64,000 nt of DNA from positions 1,259,446 through 1,323,445 of the forward strand of contig CM074805.1 in NCBI GenBank assembly GCA_037447605.1. The letters run 5' to 3'. The DNA is from Zygnema circumcarinatum (taxonomy: Eukaryota; Streptophyta; Zygnematophyceae; Zygnematales; Zygnemataceae). This document shows positions 51,813-62,454 of this stretch, piece after piece. Positions within the stretch are counted from its first letter, which is position 1; each line of letters starts with the position of its first letter. The notes under the pieces are model-generated. The model made no database searches and was not told the DNA's origin. It saw nothing but the letters and a program-made list of their open reading frames with translations. The translations under genes and the position numbers were made by a program.

Positions 51813-53978
51813 TCTCTCTCTCACCCTCTCTCTCGTCCCTCTTCTTTTTAATTTACTCTCTCTTCCTTCTCCTCTCCTCGCTCTTCTCGCTCTTCTCGCC
51901 TCTCCTCCCTCAGGTCCACTCTTCTTTTACACACGCTACATACACATAAAACTGGAACTGCAACCCCTCTTGCTGCAAGAAGTCCACTGCGTACTTGCCA
52001 ACATGCGGACCAAACCTAGGAGAGTATACGACGTCAATTCGTGAACTGATTCGTATTCATACAGATTCAAACGAAGGTAAGAGAGGAACTGCTTGAGAAG
52101 ACAATTGAAATTTACAAGCTGATGGTAGAAAATAAGCAAATTCCGCACTGGTCCGAGAGCTTCACCTGATCAAGAAGCCGTTCAATGTGGGTTAAAGCTC
52201 GGGCAGCTGGAAATGTTTTCCTGAGTAGCTCAGCAAAAGATTCCTGCAATCGCATCCCTCCCCACGGGAAATATAATCACTCGTTTCGGCAGAAGCTCAA
52301 ACCGCTCACGAAGAAAACTTGTAGCGAATATTGAAGACAAGAACCACATATATGAAAGCAAACGCAGCGTATTTAGGTTGATTTTGAACCTCATCTTTGG
52401 AGAAAATGAAGGAGAAAATCGCTATGTACAACAGTACTGGCGTAATCACAAAACCGATAAGATATACTCTGTCAATGCCCAACAGACATTATGTCAGGTA
52501 TCGGTCGAGTGCACATGGAGAGCACTGCAACAAGAAAAGGTGCCGTTGCTTTGAAATGCATGCATGGGAATAGAACGTGAAAAGCGTCTGTTCTTCATAA
52601 GTGAAAAGAAGTGAAAGAAAAGAAAAGGATGTTAAAGTAGTTTACCCAAATAGCACATGGATATCTGTTGAGATGGCTCCATAGAAGGCTAAGATTCCAA
52701 GCGAGAGGAGCAGAGCTCCCATCCACATCTGAATGCAAGTGCCAACGTTCAAAGGGAAGCCTTTCAGACGGATCATCCAGACCATTGTGAGAATTAATGA
52801 TTTCATTTGCTGTGACAGTCGATCCACATGATAGGTCACAACATCCATCGGATACTTATATATTATAAAGTATTAACCCCATTCACGTTACACTCTAATA
52901 ATGCACCTCTTTGTGCGTAGAAAGAAGGGGAATTCGCAGACAATGATGGGAACCCGGGGATGCTTTTGCTCAAGGTTTATGTTTGATTTTGTTTCAAGAA
53001 CGGGAAAATAGATAGAAGCTTGGACCGTACCATCACAATGCAGGGATCTCCAAATACCCATGCTCCCAAAAGCTTATGATCGCCGTTGTTTCCATCTGTC
53101 ACGCTGACGTCTGGAGCAGGAGCAGGTGCACCTGCTTCTCCCTCCGTAGGAGAAGCTTCCATCAGCCCTGCTGAGTTTCGAGGGAGATAGAAACTGCAGC
53201 ACAGAGATACCATCCATAATGTCTGAACTGCTGGTACAAAGGGACCAAATTGAACTCAGTTAAAGCCCCAAATCGATTGCTTTGAATCACGCATGATTGC
53301 GATAAGCATGCGTGACTTTTATACTTTCTGCATCCGGAAAGTGCGAATATGAAATTTAGCTCGAGTCGATTAAGATTTGAAGGAAGAGGCTTTCCCGTTT
53401 TCTCGTCATTTCTGGAGAATTTGAAAAACCTACCTCTGCACTGGCAGGAACGGTGACTGTGACTGCTCAACGAAAACCGTCTCATGTTGTGTTCCTTTGG
53501 GAATGGACCCAACTTCTGGCGGAGATGCCACAGCCTCAAGTGCTATTGCTCGGCTCAGCGCCTGCTTTATCTCGGTCCTTTCTTTGACTCCCATGGAAAT
53601 CATCGCGCACCCGATTGCAATAAGCGCAAGGGAGGTGATAACGAGAAGGAAGCGGGCCTTCCAGCTGGCATGGTTTCAAAGCATGCAATGGAGCGAGTCA
53701 AGTCGATAAAGTGTATGATTTCTCCCTACGATTCAGCAAATGCAGCAAACGCCCCTTTATTATATTACCCACCTTTTTACGCTGCTTTCCATTTGTTTTT
53801 CTGTTGCAGACTTCTCCTTCTCTTTCCATGGAATGCTGCCCTTTTTGCGGTTGCTTTTTGTGGAGTTGCCACTCAATGCCTCACGACTGCTATCTGCTCT
53901 CTGAGTCTTTTTTGTGCTTCCTCGGATTTTTTCCTTTTTGTGTATTTTTGAGCGAGACTGCTTTTTGCTCGCAGCCAT
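48589..53978 (-). CDS. Large multi-pass membrane protein with tetraspanin-like C-terminal half, 951 aa
   Basis: Twelve minus-strand exons chain with consistent phase: 53978-53773, 53664-53434, 53193-53031, 52809-52646, 52468-52310, 52045-51935, 51754-51648, 51366-51264, 51164-50987, 50625-50524, 50349-50245 with 50032-49943, and 49725-48589 (TAG), the pair counted together being separate exons. A basic N-terminal tail precedes a span (FLLVITSLALIAIGCAMISM). Further spans include MWMGALLLSLGILAFYGAI, YLIGFVITPVLLYIAIFSF, LTVGSTALVGVSLWAATLL, ATAIFGAALLYLAVLAS, IGYAAVVVVFSGAWAATVV, SVLVLLGGILCLVLE and ILLIGVASMLLLACMVYNLV. The stretch GYFGFARNSRLLLLAHATF through NYLDENW resembles tetraspanin spans 2-3, but the loop before the last span lacks the CCG motif. 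The last 380 residues are an acidic/basic cytosolic tail with a Ser/Glu run. I do not recognise a named family. Confidence 0.7.
50640..50985. repeat. CCCTCTCT-type polypyrimidine array inside an intron
   Basis: On the plus strand about 300 bp of CTCCCCCTTCC and CTCTCCCT units, regular in 8-bp steps from 50830 to 50970. It fills most of the intron between membrane-protein exons 51164-50987 and 50625-50524, so the transcript carries a long purine tract. Related CT/GA tracts at 51376-51397, 51572-51592 and 51778-51830 sit in neighbouring introns of the same gene. Confidence 0.9.
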
Positions 53979-55305
53979 TGTGCTTCTAACGTTTCTTTCC
54001 TTGCCGATGCCTTTGCAGCGTGTGACCCTAATTTTCCGCGTATGCAGTCGGCACTTGAGCCTCCTCCAATATCCATCCAGGCAGAAAGTATCCAGCAAGC
54101 GCTGTGCTCTTTCAGGCGGCCCCTTTCGCAGGCAGCCCGGCGAGGCAGCGGCCGAGGCGCGCTGCGGAAGCGGGCCGCCATGGCCATGGCGGGCGGGGCG
54201 GGGGCCCGCTTCGACCTTGGCGGCAAGCGCGCGTCCCCGCCCTTCTCCGCCGGACGGCCCGCGGTTCGAACCGATTCCGTACGGTACGGTACGATATTGA
54301 ATATCTCGATACAGGTAAGCGCACAGTGCAAGTTCCAGAGGCTCTCGTGGTTTACGCTTTTAGCTCATAGCTCTTTTATGTCGTCCTTAGGTCCATTGTG
54401 AGCGGTTCCTCGTGGTTCTCCATGTTGTTTGTTTATCATTGAAGTTGGACTTGTGAAGTTTTCTGGAATGGAAGGCTTTAGGGTGCGTTTTTCATGGTTC
54501 GACCTTCTTCAACTGGTGGAAGCAGAGAGTTGGAAACTGAGGCGGAGAGTTTTTGAGCCTCCGAAACGAAGTTTTCCAACTGCTGAACTTCAACCGTCCG
54601 CATGTGCGAGATTGCGTCAGCAAAGGGGAACCACGTTAGCAAAAGTTGAAGAAGTTGAAGAAAGTTGGACCATGAAAACGTACCCTTATAATTGTTGTTG
54701 GCATGGCTATCGTACTCCATATACATGAATGAACTCGGCCTGTCTATCCCGAACAAGACATAACAAGCAGAATGCGAAAGCAAAAGGAAGTGTAGTGGGA
54801 GCTTAAAACATATCGATTTCTTCTTCGTTAGATGAATGCCGCCGTGTGGAGCATCGAGCATAGGCATCCTCATTGTCTCGCAGAGGAATTGGATTAATAA
54901 TGCTAACGGCCCTTTCCTGCGACCTGAAACAATCGCAAAGACTAAGACAGTCATTTTTTCTTTCGGCATCTCCCAACTTCGAGTAAATCAGTGACGTGGA
55001 CCAAACCTCCGAGCAGTCTCCCACACGTGAAAGCTTCACCAGACTCCAAAGCAATGCAATAAACCCTAATTTGAATAAAAAAAGAGAAAGTGAGGAGATG
55101 AACATGGATGATGTACGGAAAGAAATTTAAGCGATCATGATTCCCATTGGTTCCAATGTCAATGTCAAAAACACAGTTGTAGGTTGTAGTCGGTTGATGC
55201 CTGGTTTATTGATAAGGTAAAGCCTGATACCCGTGTGGAGTTGTTATCAACCCCATCGGAAGGCTTTGAAATTTCACTCCAAATATTTCTTGCCTTGTTG
55301 CTCTG
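53979..55305. other. Intergenic with a GC-rich core and unassigned coding-like pieces
   Basis: A CGTACG-bearing GC core (54100-54300) lies just upstream of the membrane-protein start. On the minus strand, pieces at 55100-54955 (FIALLWSLVKLSRVGD), 54930-54830 (SIINPIPLRDNEDAYARCST) and 54755-54690 (SFMYMEYDSHANNNYK) look coding-like and have plausible splice signals. I could not join them in a consistent frame. They may be a short gene or decayed 3' exons. Confidence 0.4.
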
Positions 55306-57423
55306 TCAGGTGAGTCTAGGCATACAGTGGTACTGATCGTCTCGGAAAAAGTTGGATATGGCCTGCGCTTTTCCACTCTGCAATCCGGTTCTGTCTTGAA
55401 TAACTTCGGAGCTTGCTGAGGAAATGGCGTCAATGGAGCCAAAAGCATCCAGAAGCTGGAAACACCGAGAAAACAAATGAACCTGCTTACCTATAGTCGC
55501 ACAGCAAAGAGGTTCATTAACGGGACTATTTATGGTAGCACTTTCTGGTAAGGCAGAATGAAAGGCCGGACGACAAAATGACGAATGCTTATTGAATTTG
55601 CATAATTATTCAATTCACGATTTTATTTGATAGATATGGAGTAGTGCCTGGATCTAATCCAGAACATCAACAACGTGGATTACAACCTGCTGTTTTTCAA
55701 GCCGTAAAGCATAAAGGAAAGCACGTGAAACTGTTAAAGGCGCAAAATAGACGACAAAGCAAGGACGATTGACGCACCATCTCTGCAACTTGGTAGTCGA
55801 CTGACGGTATCTTCAATAACGCAGATATTTTAGCATCTTCAGACGTTACGAGCTGCTCGCGCTGCAAGTCATACGAGAGCCATTATGACGATTTTGAAAA
55901 TCAGAACTTTTGTTTTGAGCAAAAAAAAAAAAAAAACAAAAGGAAAGCAGGAAGTTAATGCATCAGGACACCCGTGTGTTCATTCGTGGGTGCAACACCC
56001 ACCTGAACATCGATAAGTGCAGTGGTTCCTTGTGCCTTACACTCTATACACGAGAACAAGGAATCGAAATTAGATCACGTTCGAAGCCTTACTGTCAAAA
56101 AATATGCAGCAGAAGTTGATGTGACTATACAAGCAGCAAAAGGCATTTTGAATAGATGACGCATTCTAACACAGAGGGAAGGGGCGGGGCCGGAGGGACG
56201 TCCAAGACAGTCAACACAAAGGAATGGCCCTTACGAGCGTGCACATGTACCATTCGTAGCATCTTTTCATAAATCGCTGAACGCGTTGGGACAAGAATAA
56301 AGGGAGGTTTCCCAATGTCAAGCTGCATGCTGCAGTACCAACAACAACGACATGCATTTAATGAATGTAACTTGCAGAGGCACGATCTACGTGAACCACG
56401 CTCAAACAAGAGTGGCTAGCTTCACGATTGGTTGCTGGTGTTATCTTTATCTTCCCAGACCGCCTCTCTTGACGTCCAGTTTATAGCTAATCCTAAGGCA
56501 ACATCAATGGCAATGGAGAACCTGAAGTAATGATAGATGAACTCTGTGTTGCTCGATAGCAGCAGCAGAACATAGGAGTGCCGAAATCTGGCGGCCATCC
56601 TTTGCGCCCTGGTTCCCACATCTCGCTGTCAGTTGGTCAGGCTCAAATTGGAGTTGCGGCAGGCAGTAAACAGAAAAGGCATCGGGTGGCCAAACGGCGC
56701 GTATGACTTAGGTCCTGGGCGATTCTAAAGTTGGTTTTAAGAACTTCTGGGCAACAATCATCCAGGAAGTGCTCAAGCTCTCTCAATCACCGCACAAACT
56801 GCTCGTTACGAATAACTAAATTGCAACTCAAAACCAATCAACCGGGTGGTTTCACCTTTCTGCAATGATGTCTGACGTTTCATCCGCAAATCCTTCAATG
56901 ACAAGGAAGGCGATTGAGATACCTCCAACATTAAATATCACATCCTGCAGATAGCAGGTACTTTCCAATGAAGTATTAGCCCAGACGATCGCAGCTAATC
57001 AAGCCATTTTCCTATGTTTATATTTTTAAATCGCATTTACGATTCCGCTACGTAATACTGCGATGCCAATCACTTGCGAAACTCAACATATAAAACACAT
57101 TTAGGTCATTGTGGACCATATGGACAGTGGCGGACCTACATATAGGAGTCTCGGGGCTTAGCCCCCCCTGAGATTTTGAAAATTCAACTTTTTTTAATTT
57201 TATCTTGTGTATTTTATGCTGAAAGTGGGCTTAGCCTCCCCTGAGAAAAAAAATCCTGGATTCGCCACTGCATATGGACCAATGATATACCGAGCATAAT
57301 TTTTCGACCTACCGGGAAAATTTTCGAACTCTTCAACTTAAAATCTGTTCCTCTCAAAGCCTCCGTGATTGCTGCTTTGTGCACAGAGAACCATTGTTCA
57401 TTTACTATACAAGCTCCCCCCAT
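55306..57423 (-). CDS. FAAP24: FAAP24-like Fanconi anaemia core-complex-associated protein, 211 aa
   Basis: Seven minus-strand exons with matching phases: 57423-57313, 56944-56856, 56587-56522, 56329-56235, 56043-56003, 55861-55778 and 55455-55306, stop TGA. The total of 211 aa is close to human FAAP24 (215). The order matches that protein: an N-terminal IVNEQW followed by IFPDVIFNVGGISIAFLVIE, then a hydrophobic strand (SYVLLLLSSNTE), YHYFSMQLDIGKPPFILVP, and a C-terminal tandem helix-hairpin-helix (LKIPSVDYQVAEMLLDAFGS, then ISSAS and KAQAISNFF). FAAP24 has a nuclease-dead XPF-like fold plus HhH2. With FANCM it binds branched DNA at stalled forks and crosslinks in the nucleus. No XPF nuclease ERKxxxD motif is seen here, as expected. 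The third exon uses an unusual donor (GTTCTC). An intact MITE lies in intron 1. Confidence 0.8.
57125..57270. mobile_element. hAT-type MITE, 146 bp, with perfect 8-bp target site duplication
   Basis: It begins CAGTGGCGGACCTAC and ends GGATTCGCCACTG, giving imperfect terminal inverted repeats of about 10-14 bp of the CAGTGGCGGA class seen in hAT elements. Both sides carry the identical octamer CATATGGA (57117-57124 and 57271-57278), the 8-bp duplication expected of hAT transposition. Internally there is a sub-terminal inverted repeat (GGGGCTTAGCC against GGGCTTAGCC) and no coding capacity. The intact duplication indicates a recent insertion. It sits in the first intron of the FAAP24-like gene. 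Confidence 0.93.
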
Positions 57424-59280
57424 GGTCTTCAAAAAACTAAGAACAGCTACAAACTGCTCAGTCCTGCACCACCAAGTCCAGACATCCCTGTCGCTCCAAG
57501 CAGCGCCATTGCAGGGAACACGGCCGGCGGCTGCAAGGCAGGAAGGCAGGCAGGCAGGCAGGCAGATAGGTCGTATACACATCTGTCACAATATATCGCG
57601 ATATATACATGGCCATCAGCACCAGTAAGCGCATGACACCTGGCATGTACTGTCACGTGGCGGCGTTTGGTTGGCTTTCCCTGTTCGGGCTGGGTCGGGC
57701 CTTGGGGCGGGCCGGCGCTGCTTGCTGCTGCTTTGGCTGCGAGCGAACGAAGTCAATGGCAAAACTGAAAGGGCGGACCATGGGATCGGCAACCATTGGA
57801 CAACCATTGGATGGCAATGGTTGGACGTCAACCATTGGCGTCCACTGGTTCCGAGCCATTCAAATGGTTGTTTCAATCTGGCGCCAATGGCTGGCAGCCA
57901 GTCGACTGGTTGCCAAGCATCAGACGTCCAACCATTGCTATCCAGTGGTTTTTCAATGGTTGGAAGTCTGATTATTTGCAACCAGTCGAATGGTTGGGAG
58001 GCATTGGCATCCACTGGTTCCAAACCAGTCGACTGATTGCCAACCATTGGCATCCACTGGTTCCAAACCAGTCGACTGATTGCCAACCATTGGCATCCAC
58101 TGGTTCGGAACCATTCGAATGGTTGTTGCGATCCGGCGCCAATGATTGGCAACCAGTCGAATTGTTGGTCTAATAGTCCGAACTGTGAAGGAGTTTCAAG
58201 TCTTAAAAGAAGTTTCAACATGGCAACGCCCTTCACCGCTGAAAGAGTAAAAGGGGTGAAACAGGACGACCAAATTACATAAAACCGCTAGACATTTTAG
58301 GGTTTTCTGGGGCCTGTTTGAGGACTTTTAGTGGTTAGTTTAAGGTTTTTATGGAGTCAAAGCTTTTTGCTGATACCTTGCAAATGCTGGCTGCAATCCT
58401 TCGAATGAAACATGAAGTTTAAAAAACGAGCCTGTCGACCGAATCTAGGAACCAAAGTCTGTGTAAAACCACCCACCATGTGACGCTTGAAAACGAAGAA
58501 CTCAAGCAGCCTGAGGGATGCCCTCTACACATATTCAGTCGAACCATCGCCAGATGTTTATGTAACAATTTCTCCCAGTTTGAAAGACACACAAAGCCTA
58601 GCCTACGCATTGCCCCTTGATGGCATCAAAGGTTTGAAGCGTTTGGCAATAACCCCTGCCAGTCCAATGTCCATGGCTTTGCACATTGACAAATTCGCAA
58701 TTGCCCTCAATGAATCAAAGAAGTAAAAAAAGAATGAATCTAAAGGATCCAGCCCTGACCTCACTGGGGACTGGGGACCATCAGGCCTTCATAAGCCCCT
58801 CTCCTACTGATATCCTCTCGCCCTCCAGTTGTCCAGCGAGTGAACCTTGTTTTAGCTTCCTTCGAGTCCCGAAATTATAAGCAACCATCAAAATCCTTCG
58901 CATAACCCAAAATGCAGAGTTACTCAACGTTGAACACATAGGATTGATCAAAAAACCCTCGTCTGCATCACAGGATCACAAGATACAACATATGCATCAG
59001 GTCAATATCGCAATATTGGGGCACAACAATTCTACTAGTGGTTCCCAATGTTCGAGCACAAGGTCCAACCCAGCCAAACACGTATGGCATTATCTCAGGT
59101 AGATGGACTGCTAAGTCGAGTTGTTGGTGATAAGGGGAGGCACACTTTACACAAGCAATACAAAGGCGTAACAAGATAAACCATACTCTTTGTCAATTGC
59201 GAAGTCAATTGGCTCCTGATTGAGTCACACGTACTGCGAGAGCTGACAATTGTTAAACTTCTACTGAGGGAGAAGTTGCC
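57424..59280. other. Intergenic between FAAP24-like and gamma-glutamyl hydrolase genes, with a fold-back array
   Basis: Contains a short GGCAGGCA run at 57540-57565 and a CCATTGG/CCAATGG fold-back array at 57790-58165 (listed separately). The AT-richer stretch from 58270 has AGGGTTTTC words near 58298. No exon is supported. The frame at 58487-58726 has no family or splice evidence. The 3' UTR of the hydrolase gene should lie just below 59281. Confidence 0.5.
57790..58165. repeat. Diverged fold-back array of CCAACCATTGG / CCAGTCGACTGG words
   Basis: Units combine CCAACCATTGGC, ATCCACTGGTTCC and CCAGTCGACTG in a loosely tandem order. One roughly 60-bp unit (near 58010 and 58070) is repeated almost exactly. 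Because CCATTGG/CCAATGG and CAGTCGACTG are self-complementary words, each unit can fold back on itself. Related arrays lie near 41640-41840 and 62885-63025. Confidence 0.88.
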
Positions 59281-62200
59281 TCACCCGTCCTTCCCTGAAT
59301 AGATGGGGCTGAAGTTGTAAATAAGAAAATCATCAAGCTCCTCATTCGATGCCGGTGCATGAGTAGACTTCCGCGCCTCACTGCTCACATGAAGCCCAAG
59401 ATACGATTGCATTCATGAGCATTGAGCAAACGAAGGCGTTATTTGCCATTCAAAGTCGGGACTTTGTCCGACTGCGAAGACGCCCACTCTTGGAAGTACT
59501 CCTATATAGATATGGAGCCTGTATTCGCGAATAGGGGATACGTGCACTCACTTCACGAAATGGTTTGCTGAAGCTTGAGTCACGGCAACTGCATCTGCAG
59601 TATGGGGTATGCCGGAAAGTCCCCATTCGAATGCATTTTTCTGAACAAGAAAACAGAAAGGAAAAATAAGGATTTAGATTGAATGCGTCTCAATGTCTCA
59701 TTGCATGAGGCTGCTTCAAGTCCATACGTCACCATGCTTAAGGATAACCAGCTTCATGACTGCTGCAGAAGCGCCAATTCTGCGACCTAGCAATAAGGAA
59801 ATGTCCTTCCATTGTTTTAGACATGCCCTCAAACATTTAATGAGAACCCTGGATTACAAAGCTTGCAACCTCAGCTTATTAGGTGAAGGCCTGATATGAA
59901 GAATCAACATTTTGTATGTACCTCAGGATGCCATTGTACGGCAAAGACGGGGTACTGCTTTCCTTCGATTGTTGACACATAAATCTGAGTTCCAGCCACT
60001 CTCCAAATCAGAGTAAAGCCAAAAAACTGAAACTTCAGCAACAAAGGCACACGTGATAAAGAAAACATTTAAGAACTTTTTTCTGAGGAAGCACCCCGCA
60101 AGTCATCAATTCAGCCAAAAATTAGCTAGTTGTAAACGAGAATAGAAGATTGATGCCATGGTTAACCGTATTCTTCATCAAGTGACTCTTAGAAACCAAA
60201 TTTAATTATTGTTGAAACCATACAAAAATCCTTCAGCTTCTTCAACACAATCTACATTACCTTGCCCTTCTTATCAGGGGTGGTTGTGAGAATGTGGAAA
60301 AAGTCGCGAAGGAGATCGTTTGACAAGAACCGCTCCACTGTTGTGCCATCCTGCCATCCATCTCCTAACCAGTGAACATCGACCAACGGCTAGAAAGCAA
60401 AATCCGAAAGCACTTCAGATCTGAAGAATCAACCTTTTCCGTTCCGTAATATTGTGGCAAAAAAATTGTGTATATGTCCTGCAGAGAAGGTTAACTTTAA
60501 AAAGCCACAGCGAGCATACAATAGAGCAAACGCTATGGTGCTATACCTCATGGTTCTCAATAGTGATTGGCTCTGTTTCAACTTTCTTCAACAGTTCAGG
60601 AGACATCCTGCGATCACCCCCATTGTCGAATATTAAGCGAATTCGAGAGTCCATTCCTGAAGTAGCAGCGCAAGAAGATGTGGCGCTTGTGGCCCCTTGA
60701 ACCACCTTATATTTAGTCATCTGAATGCTTTCAGACTAAATGCTTTCAGAGCGCACCAAACAAAAGCGATACTTTTCGAGGGAGGGAGACAAACCAGGCA
60801 AACATGGAGCGGGTTTTTGCCCATTCACCCACGAAATTGAGCACTGCTGGATTGTTCTGAGCATCAAATGCACGAAGCTCTAATATGTCCATATCCTGCC
60901 ATGCAAATCACAACATGTCGACCTCAAACATTAGCTGCCAAAGCTGCACAACAATCAACGAAAATGAACGTCACGACTTCTCACTGGCATTAACGCTCCA
61001 CGTGAGAAATCGAAGAGACGAACATACAAAACAAAGACATATGGACTACCTTTTAAAAGCGCCAAAGCACTGAACACATACCCCGAGCTGAACATGATAC
61101 TCGACTGTAATTCAGAGAATGCTGTTGTCTGTCAAAGCGAAGGCCAGTGGAAAAGCCTTTGTACCTGGCTAACGAGAGCGCTTAAAAGCTCCATTCCCAA
61201 ACATGTACCCTGAACTGGGAAATAGTCGCCACGGTCATTTGCCTCCATAGCCATCTGCATACGAAAACCCACACATCCATTTCACATTTGCTGTCGACCA
61301 ACAGAGTTTTTTTAGACTAACAAAGAGTTGGGTTCTATGATTGTGACAATCTTCTATTACAACAAAAAACTGCATAGACTTTGGCAATCGAGTGGACACT
61401 GGTCTAATCTAGCAACGAACAGAGACGGAAAGGTATTGTTTCTTGTATATGATAAACAATACAATTTCGACCAAATTGAATCAAGACACAAGGAACGGCC
61501 ATGCTCAAGGGGCAATGAACCATGGTTTGGCCTTCATGCGTCGTTGGACGTTGAGAGTTACCTTCCATAACTTCAGTGCAGTTTGGAAAAAAGGACCATC
61601 CGCCACATCTGTACCACCGCCTGGGAACAATAGACCATTTATGGCTTTAAATTTCTGCAAACCAGCCATGTCCCTCCTCGTCTGCTTCTTATGCTTTCTC
61701 TTTCATTGAGCTATTCAATGAGAAATTTACTTAAAACTTGCACACATGTGACTCTACAAAAGAACCTAACGGGTCTCAAGTTTGAAAGTCTGCTAATATA
61801 TAGTCTATAATAGACCTCCAATGTTAATGTACAGTCAGGTTGTATGACTCGACTCATGAGTTGTTCGTTTCTATTTAGATGCTCTCATTCAAGGGGATGC
61901 TTCATGTTTAAAGGTAAATAATTGCCTTCTCTTCGTACTAGGATGAAAAAAAGTTTTGAAAATAGTCAGATTGCCGTTAAGTTTATTACAAAGGACTGCG
62001 ACAGGACAGTGATGAGGTAGCAGTTCTCCGTCGGCGAGAATGCCAGGGCAGATTGATTGGTATCTCTGACCTTAATTAAAATATCCTCAGGCTCATTATA
62101 AAGTATAGGTATAGCTCTTGCGCCACCCATCTCCACCCATTTCACATATGATGCAGCAATGTAAGAATAATTCCCGTAATTTTTGTTCTTCTTTGAACTC

Positions 62201-62454
62201 GACACTGCGCCGCGTGAGCTATTGATGGTCTCGCCACCATCTCCATCTCCCGGCTGTGACAGAATTCCTATCAGGGGCTGAAAATTTCTTGCGACAACTT
62301 TCGATTGAAAAAGGTCCGACGGCTCTTGTACCGCCTCCCTCCCTTTCTCTGAAGGCAGAACCAGAATCCTCGCTCCAGTGCCTCCACGGAGTGATGCAAC
62401 CATCAGAAAAGCAGAGAGAGCAAGAGCAGAGGCGCCGCCCCAGAGGCCCGCCAT
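59281..62454 (-). CDS. GGH: Gamma-glutamyl hydrolase (folate conjugase), 374 aa
   Basis: Nine minus-strand exons with agreeing phases: 62454-62071, 61654-61562, 61254-61165, 60895-60829, 60656-60547, 60389-60261, 59984-59922, 59640-59552 and 59380-59281 (TGA). The N-terminus is a signal peptide (ASALALSAFLMVASLRGG), so the enzyme enters the secretory route, in plants to the vacuole. Landmarks in order are QPLIGILSQPGDG, SYIAASYVKWVEMGGARAIP, GLLFPGGGTD, the nucleophile cysteine in PVQGTCLGMELL (about 177), PELLKKVETEP, the catalytic histidine in YPVFAVQWHPE (about 310), KNAFEW, and NEARKSTH near the end. It trims polyglutamate tails from folates and controls folate retention. All catalytic residues look intact. 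It is slightly longer than the human and Arabidopsis proteins because of a Gly/Ser/Lys-rich insert near residues 85-110. Confidence 0.96.

Noticed and set aside
52165-52250. Extra exon reading ESFAELLRKTFPAARALTHIE in the membrane-protein gene
   Set aside because: Looks coding-like, but phases do not fit between exons 52468-52310 and 52045-51935, which join directly in frame. It could be an alternative exon.
54255-54300. tRNA-like GGTTCGAACC word
   Set aside because: No acceptor stem, D-arm or anticodon arm around it; it lies in a GC island with palindromes.
55206-55448. Open frame PQQAPKLFKTEPDCRVEKRR on the minus strand
   Set aside because: Shadow of the last FAAP24-like exon in another frame; the HhH reading fits phase and homology.
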